Below are positions 6,501 through 12,156 of a DNA stretch of 13,980 bases, in pieces; the first letter of the stretch is position 1, and every line of letters begins with the position of its first letter. The notes beneath the pieces are model-generated. The model searched no databases. It was not told the DNA's origin and saw nothing but the letters and a program-made list of their open reading frames with translations. Location: positions 1 to 13,980 of the forward strand of contig CAVCYP010000045.1 of assembly GCA_963606545.1 (NCBI GenBank), written 5' to 3'. The position numbers and the translations under genes are program-made. Source of the stretch: UBA9732 sp963606545 (GTDB taxonomy: Bacteria; Spirochaetota; Spirochaetia; Sphaerochaetales; Sphaerochaetaceae).

Positions 6501-6565
6501 AAAACCCTTGGGAGATGTATGTGTCATGATAGGTCATGACTTGTGCATTTCAGGAGGGTTTTTTT
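6501..6565 (+). terminator. Riboswitch expression platform: terminator hairpin that also encloses the ribosome binding site
   Basis: AAAACCCTT (6501-6509) pairs with GAGGGTTTT (6554-6562). Inside it a wobble-rich helix joins 6512-6521 to 6542-6551, and a tip GTCATGA (6523-6529) pairs with TCATGAC (6534-6540) around TAGG. Seven T (6559-6565) follow directly, so the form is that of an intrinsic terminator. The Shine-Dalgarno AGGAGGG (6552-6558) lies in the 3' arm, so the same fold would also block translation. TGATAG at 6527-6532 repeats the 5' P1 strand and can pair with CTATCA (6485-6490), which gives a plausible antiterminator when lysine is absent. Confidence 0.8.
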
Positions 6566-8146
6566 ATGGGAAAAAAGTCTAAAGTAAGACCAACTTTCTT
6601 CGTAGCTGGAATCATCGTTGCAATAATGATTTACGCAGCAGTCACAGGCGGACCTTTTATCAATACAGCTTGGTCCCTCTTTCCACCAGTAGTAGCCATT
6701 GGCTTGGCTCTTGCCACAAAAGAAGTCTATTCTTCCCTCTTTATAGGAATATTTGTTGGCGGACTTCTCTACTCAGGTTTTAATTTTGAAGGAACATTAC
6801 TTCATGTCTTCAGCGACGGAGTGGTTGGAGTTTTATCGGATTCCTACAACGTTGGAATTCTGGTGTTCTTAGTAGTTCTTGGCGTTCTTGTTTGCATCAT
6901 GAACAGAGCTGGTGGAAGCCGAGCTTTTGGAAGATGGGCTGCAACAAAAATCAAATCAAAAACTGGGGCTCAGCTTGCAACCATTGCCCTTGGAATTCTC
7001 ATCTTCATTGACGACTACTTCAACTGTTTAACCGTTGGTTCAGTCATGAGACCAGTTACAGACAAACAGAGAATTTCTAGAGAAAAACTCAGCTATTATA
7101 TAGATGCCACAGCAGCACCAGTTTGCATCATTGCCCCAGTTTCCTCTTGGGCAGCCGCTGTTTCTGCCTTTGTTAAAGACACTGGTTTTAGCGGTTTTAG
7201 CATCTTCATCAAGGCTATTCCTTTTAATTTCTATGCCCTACTTACAATTGTAATGATGGTCTGTTTGTCACTTATGAAGTTTGATTATGGCCCAATGACC
7301 CGTATTCAGACCATTGTTAACCCAGATGAAGCCAACGACACAGATGAAGAAGGAAATTCCGATGTCTGCAAAGACGGCAAGGTTATTGACCTGGTAATTC
7401 CAATCCTCATTCTCATCATAGCCTGCGTAATTGGTATGCTTTACAGTGGAGACTTCTTCAGTGGAGCTGACTTTGTCACAGCCTTTTCCAATTCCGATGC
7501 CTCTATAGGTCTCATGCTTGGTAGCGTAGTAACACTGATAATTGTTGTCATCTACTTCATGTTCAGAAAGACTCTGAGCTTCAAAGACTTGATGGACTGC
7601 ATTCCACGTGGTTTCAAAGCCATGGTTTCAGCTATTCTCATTTTAACCTTTGCTTGGACCCTCAAGGCCATGACAGACAGCCTTGGCTCAAAGGTCTTTG
7701 TTGAAACAGTTGTTAAGAGCTCGGCTGAAAGCTTCCAGTCAGTACTTCCGGCAATTGTATTCTTAATTGGCTGCTTACTTGCTTTTGCAACAGGAACTAG
7801 CTGGGGAACCTTTGGAATTCTCATTCCAATTACTTTAAGCGTCTTCCCTCTTACAGATCCTATTGGTGTTGTTTGTGTTTCAGCCTGTATGGCAGGTGCC
7901 GTTTGTGGAGACCACTGCTCACCTATTTCAGATACCACAATCATGTCCAGTGCAGGTGCTCAGTGCGATCACCTGAACCATGTAAACACCCAGCTGCCAT
8001 ACGCTTTAACCGTTGCTGCAGTCTCCTTCTTTGCCTACATAATTGCAGGCTTTATTCCAAACGCCTTTATTGCACTTCCAATTGCAATTCTCCTGATGGT
8101 GGGAACCCTTGTAGTTATCAAGAAAGTAGCTGGAAAAGAAGTATAA
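6566..8146 (+). CDS. nhaC: NhaC-family transporter, probable lysine transporter
   Basis: The ATG at 6566 gives 526 residues (MGKKSKVRPTFFVAG) with AGGAGGG seven bases upstream. An in-frame ATG at 6536 lies inside the terminator hairpin without a Shine-Dalgarno and is rejected. The protein is an inner-membrane carrier with about a dozen hydrophobic segments and a charged cytoplasmic loop around 250-273. Family signatures are FIDDYFNCLTVGSVMRPV (147-164), KLSYYIDATAAPVCIIAPVS (174-193), GTSWGTFG (410-417) and CGDHCSPISDTTIMSSAGAQ (447-466). It is annotated by homology as Na+/H+ antiporter NhaC, but the lysine riboswitch in its leader points to a member of the subgroup predicted to import lysine (called LysW in comparative riboswitch work). 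Expression should fall when lysine is abundant. The next gene starts 38 bp downstream, with a hairpin inside its first codons. Confidence 0.9.
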   Translation: MGKKSKVRPTFFVAGIIVAIMIYAAVTGGPFINTAWSLFPPVVAIGLALATKEVYSSLFIGIFVGGLLYSGFNFEGTLLHVFSDGVVGVLSDSYNVGILVFLVVLGVLVCIMNRAGGSRAFGRWAATKIKSKTGAQLATIALGILIFIDDYFNCLTVGSVMRPVTDKQRISREKLSYYIDATAAPVCIIAPVSSWAAAVSAFVKDTGFSGFSIFIKAIPFNFYALLTIVMMVCLSLMKFDYGPMTRIQTIVNPDEANDTDEEGNSDVCKDGKVIDLVIPILILIIACVIGMLYSGDFFSGADFVTAFSNSDASIGLMLGSVVTLIIVVIYFMFRKTLSFKDLMDCIPRGFKAMVSAILILTFAWTLKAMTDSLGSKVFVETVVKSSAESFQSVLPAIVFLIGCLLAFATGTSWGTFGILIPITLSVFPLTDPIGVVCVSACMAGAVCGDHCSPISDTTIMSSAGAQCDHLNHVNTQLPYALTVAAVSFFAYIIAGFIPNAFIALPIAILLMVGTLVVIKKVAGKEV

Positions 8147-8184
8147 TTGTGGACTGATTTTCTTCTTGGTTGTATTCTTAGGGT

Positions 8185-9510
8185 ATGACTAAGAAGATTG
8201 GAACCATCAACATAAAAAAAAGGGCCATTTGCATTTTATTATGCCTTATGGCCCTTTCTTCTAATCTTTTTGCTCTGAGCGTGCATAACACAAGCGCAAA
8301 AGGCGAACAAACCCAAAACTCGTTTGACTCAATCCCAATGCTCCAAGCCTACTATGACGAGTCACTGGAAAATACAGATGAGGATTTTTGGAATAGCTGT
8401 GAAATATGGCTGGTCACCATTGGAGAAGGAGACCCACTTTACTCTTGGTTTGGCCACTCAGCTCTCTTGGTTGAAGCTCCAGGCTACCCCGCTTATTTTT
8501 ACGATTACGGCACCTTCTCCTTTGACGCGGATGGTTTTTACAAGAACTTTGCACTAGGTCGCCTGTGGTTCTGTTGCAACATATCCTACGCCGCCTATGA
8601 GCTAGCCTACCTAGAAGAAACGGGCCGTCCCTACAGCCAAGTCAAACTCAACCTCACCGCAGGCCAAAAGAAAGCCATCATCAACTTTCTTAACATCAAC
8701 TCCAGCGAAGAACACCGCACCTACCTGTACAACCACTACACGGACAACTGCGCCACCCGACTGCGAGACATCATCAACTACGCAACCGGTGGCGACTTTG
8801 AAGCCTGGGCCAAAACCATAAACGGCCGCACCTTCCGCCAGCTAGCCTCAAGCGCCCTTTCCAAAAACCGCCCCATCCAATGGATCCTAGAATTCCTACA
8901 AAGCGGTCAAATAGACACCAGCGCCACCCTCTGGGACGAAATGTTCCTCCCCGCCATCCTTGAAGAGGCCCTCCTCCAATACGGCAGCTCCACCGGCCTC
9001 CTCCAGCCCGATACCTATGATTCTTCCTCCCTAGTTTCCGCCGGTGGCGTCCAACCAAAATCCAACCTGCTATTTTCTGTTCTCACAGGACTTATACTAA
9101 GTGCACTTTGCCTTTTGTTACTTTGGCGTGGTAGAACTAAAGGACACTGGGGGCTTTACAAGGCCTATGCTTTTACCTTAAACCTCTTTTTGGGCCTACT
9201 TGGCACCCTATTGATGTTCATGATGTTTTTCACCAACCACAACGTAACCTGGTACAATGAAAACCTTTTATTTGTAAACCCAATTCTGATTGCAATGGCA
9301 ATTATGACCTTAAAAGTCAACAAACCAAAGCTTCGCAAAACCCTTATAATAATATATAGAATATTACTAGCCATCCTAGCAATTTTGGTTGTATTAAAAT
9401 TAATCCTGCCAAGCATTTTCTTGCAGGACAACTGGACTGTTTTTGTGGTGGTAGCCCCGTATTATTTGGTAAACGAGATTTTATTAAATATCGGGCTGCG
9501 GGAGGATTAG
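8185..9510 (+). CDS. DUF4105 (Lnb N-terminal periplasmic domain) membrane protein
   Basis: The 441-residue product starts with a basic segment and hydrophobic signal (KKRAICILLCLMALSSNLFA, 11-30). It continues with a DUF4105 domain (about 70-260) carrying EIWLVTIGEGDPLYSWFGHS (73-92), YDYGTFSFDADGFYKNFALG (107-126) and HYTDNCATRLRDII (184-197), and ends with about five membrane helices (roughly 294-313, 328-349, 361-376, 385-408 and 415-435). His91, His184 and Cys189 sit in the best-conserved motifs; whether they form a catalytic site is unknown. The domain therefore lies in the periplasm, anchored by its C-terminus. The start at 8185 has only a weak TAGGG. A modest promoter candidate, TGGACT (8150-8155) with TATTCT (8173-8178), would make the message almost leaderless. 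The next gene begins directly after the TAG stop. Codons of about 150-290 are strikingly C-ending compared with the AT-rich C-terminal part. Confidence 0.85.
   Translation: MTKKIGTINIKKRAICILLCLMALSSNLFALSVHNTSAKGEQTQNSFDSIPMLQAYYDESLENTDEDFWNSCEIWLVTIGEGDPLYSWFGHSALLVEAPGYPAYFYDYGTFSFDADGFYKNFALGRLWFCCNISYAAYELAYLEETGRPYSQVKLNLTAGQKKAIINFLNINSSEEHRTYLYNHYTDNCATRLRDIINYATGGDFEAWAKTINGRTFRQLASSALSKNRPIQWILEFLQSGQIDTSATLWDEMFLPAILEEALLQYGSSTGLLQPDTYDSSSLVSAGGVQPKSNLLFSVLTGLILSALCLLLLWRGRTKGHWGLYKAYAFTLNLFLGLLGTLLMFMMFFTNHNVTWYNENLLFVNPILIAMAIMTLKVNKPKLRKTLIIIYRILLAILAILVVLKLILPSIFLQDNWTVFVVVAPYYLVNEILLNIGLRED
8219..8257. repeat. Terminator-like hairpin inside the signal-peptide codons of the DUF4105 gene
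   Basis: AAAGGGCCAT (8219-8228) pairs perfectly with ATGGCCCTTT (8248-8257). Within the loop GCAT (8231-8234) pairs with ATGC (8241-8244). On the plus strand a broken T-rich run follows; on the minus strand eight U follow directly, making a textbook intrinsic terminator in the antisense direction. It could end transcripts from the NhaC-family gene or stop antisense transcription; the sequence alone does not decide. Confidence 0.6.
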
Positions 9511-9987
9511 ATGGACGACAATACAGCTACCTTTTTGAAGGGGCTAGAGGAAAAACGGGGCGGTCAGCTGACGTGGCGCACGTTCTGCACGTTCTATGCA
9601 GACAGTACTGGCGTGGTCAGAGAACACGGAGTATTTCTTTACGAGGTAAACAATCACTTCTGGTATCAGGATTTTGAGCCTACGGCGCAGATTTTTGGAA
9701 TTCCGCTTCCAAAGCCCAAACACGCGGAGCCCTACGTTCAGTTTGAGGCGGACTTTGCGCCTCAGGACATAAAAAGCATTAGAACAGTACTGAAAAAGCC
9801 GGCGATAGGCTTCTGTAAAGGAAAGAAGAAGTACGAAAAGCTAAAGCCCGCGGGCCTTTTTGCAAGGCTATTTTGCCAGTGCGTGACAGAGTTTGCGTTA
9901 AAGGATGGAAAGGTGCTATTCTTTGAATTGATGGATAAAACTTTAAATAATAAAATCAGTGAGGTTCAGGCCTCTAAGAAGGAGTAA
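9511..9987 (+). CDS. Unrecognised 158-residue protein in an operon with manB
   Basis: I do not recognise this protein. It is complete, with ATG immediately after the upstream TAG (TAGATG at 9508-9513) and a strong GGGAGG inside the end of the DUF4105 gene, so translation is probably coupled. There is no signal peptide or membrane segment, so it should be cytoplasmic. Visible features are an aromatic-rich stretch FLYEVNNHFWYQDFE (42-56), a strongly basic patch CKGKKKYEKLKP (102-113) and a C-terminal strand-turn KDGKVLFFELMDKTL (131-145). The alternation of likely strands suggests a small alpha/beta or beta-rich fold. Its stop lies 3 bp before the manB ATG, and the manB Shine-Dalgarno (AAGGAG) overlaps its last codons. 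Context therefore links it to the mutase and the DUF4105 protein, but no function should be assumed. Confidence 0.8.
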   Translation: MDDNTATFLKGLEEKRGGQLTWRTFCTFYADSTGVVREHGVFLYEVNNHFWYQDFEPTAQIFGIPLPKPKHAEPYVQFEADFAPQDIKSIRTVLKKPAIGFCKGKKKYEKLKPAGLFARLFCQCVTEFALKDGKVLFFELMDKTLNNKISEVQASKKE

Positions 9988-9990
9988 AAT

Positions 9991-11334
9991 ATGGGAGTTT
10001 TTAAAGCTTACGATATTCGCGGAGTCTACAACAAAGACTTTGACAAAGAGACTGCTTACAAGGTTGGATACTTTCTTCCAAAACTACTTCCTTGCGACTT
10101 TGTGGTCGTAGGAAGAGATACTCGCCTTACCAGCGACGAGATTTTTGAGAACCTCTGCAACGGTATCAACGACGCGGGCGTGGACGTCTGGAATATTGGC
10201 CTTGCAACCACACCAATGGTCTATTTCTCAACGGTTTATTATAAGGCACAGGCATCGGTACAGATTACCGCCAGCCACAACCCAAAAGAGTACAACGGCA
10301 TGAAGATTTCTCGCGCTATGGCAATCCCTGTAGGCGGCGACACCGGTCTCAAAGACCTTGAAAGAATGGTCAACCAGGAGCCTGTTAACCCAGTCTGCCC
10401 TTGCTCCCGTGGTCATGTTATTGACAAGGACGTCCACCAGGCCTACCTAGACTATCTCAAAGGCTTCCTCCCAGAGCTTTCCAACCTCAACCTCACAGTT
10501 GACTGCTCCAACGGCATGAGTAGCCTCTACGTCCACGAACTCTTTGGCAACCACGCCAAATACCTCAACGACCACCTAGACGGCAACTTCCCAGCCCACG
10601 AACCAAACCCACTTGAAGTCAAAAACTGCGCCCAAATCATGGCAGCCGTGCCCGCCAACAAGTCCGATTGCGGCGTCATCTATGACGGAGATGCAGACCG
10701 CGTCATGTTCATTGACGAACGTGGCCGCTTCATCCAGCCCGATTACGTCACCGCCATCATTGGCAAGTACTACTTGTCCAAAGAAAAGGGCTCCGTACTA
10801 GTTGACATTAGAACCTCACGCTCCTCTACCGAATACCTTGAAAAACTTGGCGCAACTCAGGTCTTTATTTGGAAGGTTGGTCACGCCTTTGCAAAGCTCA
10901 AAATCAGAGAAGAACACTGCATCTTTGGTGGAGAACTTGCCGGCCACTACTACTTCAGAGACTTCAATAACTGCGACAGTGGCCTTCTAGCCTCCCTGTT
11001 GGTGCTCCAGACGGTTAGCGCCCTTAAGAAGGAAGGCAAAACTCTCGGCCAGCTGGTAGATGAAATTGTTGTCTATGCCAACAGTGGCGAATGCAACTTC
11101 AAGCTTGAGGACAAGGACGGAGCAATGAACGCTCTGTATGAAAAATATTCAAAGCTCAACCCAACCAAGCTGCTTGATTTTGACGGTTACAGGATTGAGT
11201 TCCCAACCTGGTGGTTCAACGTTAGAAAATCCAACACTGAGCCCTACCTACGCGTAGTTGCTGAGGCAAAGACCAAGGAAGAACTAGATCAGCACTTCAA
11301 AGAAATTGAAGAAATTATCAAGCAGTTTCATTGA
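9991..11334 (+). CDS. manB: Phosphomannomutase/phosphoglucomutase (alpha-D-phosphohexomutase)
   Basis: The 447-residue product belongs to the alpha-D-phosphohexomutase family (COG1109) and interconverts hexose 1- and 6-phosphates in the cytoplasm, feeding GDP-mannose or UDP/ADP-glucose synthesis. All four domains are visible: YDIRG at 7-11; the phosphoserine loop TASHNPKEYNGMKI (93-106, catalytic Ser95); the metal loop DGDADR (232-237); the sugar-binding loop GGELAGH (313-319); and the phosphate-binding loop RKSNTEPYLR (412-421). The length is standard for the family. GELAGH in place of the GEMSGH of many PMM/PGM enzymes leaves mannose versus glucose preference open. The start at 9991 has AAGGAG overlapping the upstream gene's end (AAGGAGTAA), 3 bp from that stop, so it is the last gene of the DUF4105 operon. 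No strong terminator lies before the tRNA promoter. Confidence 0.93.
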   Translation: MGVFKAYDIRGVYNKDFDKETAYKVGYFLPKLLPCDFVVVGRDTRLTSDEIFENLCNGINDAGVDVWNIGLATTPMVYFSTVYYKAQASVQITASHNPKEYNGMKISRAMAIPVGGDTGLKDLERMVNQEPVNPVCPCSRGHVIDKDVHQAYLDYLKGFLPELSNLNLTVDCSNGMSSLYVHELFGNHAKYLNDHLDGNFPAHEPNPLEVKNCAQIMAAVPANKSDCGVIYDGDADRVMFIDERGRFIQPDYVTAIIGKYYLSKEKGSVLVDIRTSRSSTEYLEKLGATQVFIWKVGHAFAKLKIREEHCIFGGELAGHYYFRDFNNCDSGLLASLLVLQTVSALKKEGKTLGQLVDEIVVYANSGECNFKLEDKDGAMNALYEKYSKLNPTKLLDFDGYRIEFPTWWFNVRKSNTEPYLRVVAEAKTKEELDQHFKEIEEIIKQFH

Positions 11335-11356
11335 TGCTATTTTTTAAATAAGCCAC

Positions 11357-11385
11357 TTGACTAAAACTAAGCAATGGGGTAAATT
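11357..11385 (+). promoter_or_regulatory. Promoter of the tRNA-Asn gene
   Basis: TTGACT (11357-11362) and TAAATT (11380-11385) are separated by exactly 17 bp. The predicted start near 11392 leaves a 5' leader of about 14 nt for RNase P removal. It begins 22 bp after the manB stop. Confidence 0.75.
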
Positions 11386-11405
11386 CTTGACTGTTCAAAG
11401 AACAT

Positions 11406-11478
<73 letters not shown>

Positions 11479-11482
11479 CTTC

Positions 11483-11515
11483 AGAGCTTAGCTTAGTTGC
11501 TAAGCTCTTTTTTTT
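11483..11515 (+). terminator. Rho-independent terminator of tRNA-Asn
   Basis: AGAGCTTAGC (11483-11492) pairs perfectly with GCTAAGCTCT (11499-11508) around TTAGTT, followed by a run of T to 11515. It lies five bases after the tRNA 3' end. Confidence 0.95.
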
Positions 11516-12101
11516 GCTCAAAAACAGTTCATCTGGAAAAGTTCTGATCAAAAGCTTTCTTGTTTACACTATATGAACACTGTCAAACGCTTGAACCTCA
11601 CACGACGCATAAATTGCCATGAATTCTAGTTTTCAAATTCCTGCCCGTTGACCAAACTCCCTGAAGGCCGTGCTCATTAACCCCAAATAGACAATTTCAC
11701 CCATTTTTTGGCAAAAATTGTCGATTGCCCCCTCTGCATAGGCCTTGCGCAGCATAGATCTTGCGTAGCGTAGGTCCCCTAGGTGGCCACCACAAGGGCG
11801 AGACCCGTGAGCCTTGAAAAGGGTGGGCTCGAAGCTCCCTCTAACTTATGACTTAGCGGATCTATTGTGACGGTATACTAAAAACAGCCCATTCTTTTAA
11901 AATTTAGTATACTTTTTCTACTAAATTTCTTAGGAAGAGGCAAAATTTAGTATACGGTAAAGAGGCAACTACATCTATAAGTTCAAGTCTATGTGCGAAA
12001 ATGAAAAAGCCTTGTGCGAAAACAATGATCAATTGGTACAACGCTGAGCACGACTTTGCTAGGTCACTTACGTTGCTTAGTCGCAGGCATTTTGACTTCA
12101 G
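11516..12101. other. Gene-free, repeat-rich intergenic region
   Basis: No convincing ORF is present on either strand. Visible structures: an imperfect inverted repeat ACAGTTCAT (11524-11532) with ATGAACACTGT (11573-11583); GACAATTT (11690-11697) with AAATTGTC (11715-11722); a 16-bp imperfect tandem repeat (TTGCGCAGCATAGATC 11745-11760, TTGCGTAGCGTAGGTC 11761-11776); the perfect palindrome GGTGGCCACC (11782-11791); GAGCC/GGCTC (11809-11813 and 11825-11829); the TTTAGTATAC array at 11873-11955; and TGTGCGAAAA twice, 21 bp apart (11992-12001, 12013-12022). The middle part (about 11730-11845) is more GC-rich than either side. I see no reverse transcriptase, template repeat or transposase remnant. 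Confidence 0.7.
11873..11955. repeat. Four alternating copies of TTTAGTATAC/GTATACTAAA
   Basis: GTATACTAAA is at 11873-11882, AAAATTTAGTATAC at 11899-11912, TACTAAATTT (a shifted partial copy) at 11919-11928 and AAAATTTAGTATAC again at 11942-11955. Copies 1 and 2 form a 10-bp stem, 2 and 3 a 10-bp stem with a 9-nt loop, and 3 and 4 a 10-bp stem. The 14-bp copies repeat exactly at a 43-bp distance. An operator cluster or a set of alternative hairpins are both possible. Confidence 0.75.
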
Positions 12102-12136
12102 AAAAAAAAGCTCCCCAACTGTGAAAGTCAGGGAGC
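12102..12136 (-). terminator. Rho-independent terminator of the large surface-protein gene
   Basis: On the minus strand GCTCCCTGACT (12126-12136) pairs with AGTTGGGGAGC (12110-12120) around TTCAC, with two G-U pairs, followed by eight T (12102-12109). It lies 20 bp after the stop codon. Confidence 0.93.
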
Positions 12137-12156
12137 AAGATGCTTCAATTGACGAA

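Noticed and set aside
6293..6539. ORFs on both strands over the riboswitch (6293-6475 minus, 6345-6539 plus)
   Set aside because: The stretch is fully explained by the lysine riboswitch and its platform; neither ORF has a Shine-Dalgarno or recognisable protein.
6536..6565. Earlier in-frame ATG for the NhaC-family gene
   Set aside because: It lies within the terminator hairpin and lacks a ribosome binding site, whereas AGGAGGG is placed for the ATG at 6566.
8774..9058. 94-codon minus ORF rich in Gly, Arg and Trp
   Set aside because: An antisense shadow of the C-ending codons in the DUF4105 gene.
11745..11776. CRISPR-like repeat
   Set aside because: Only two adjacent imperfect 16-bp units without spacers, and no cas gene.
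11516..12101. Template repeat or reverse transcriptase for the variable region
   Set aside because: I looked for a second copy of the framework sequences (such as the complement of TCTGTCCGTCCC) and for a long ORF; neither is present.
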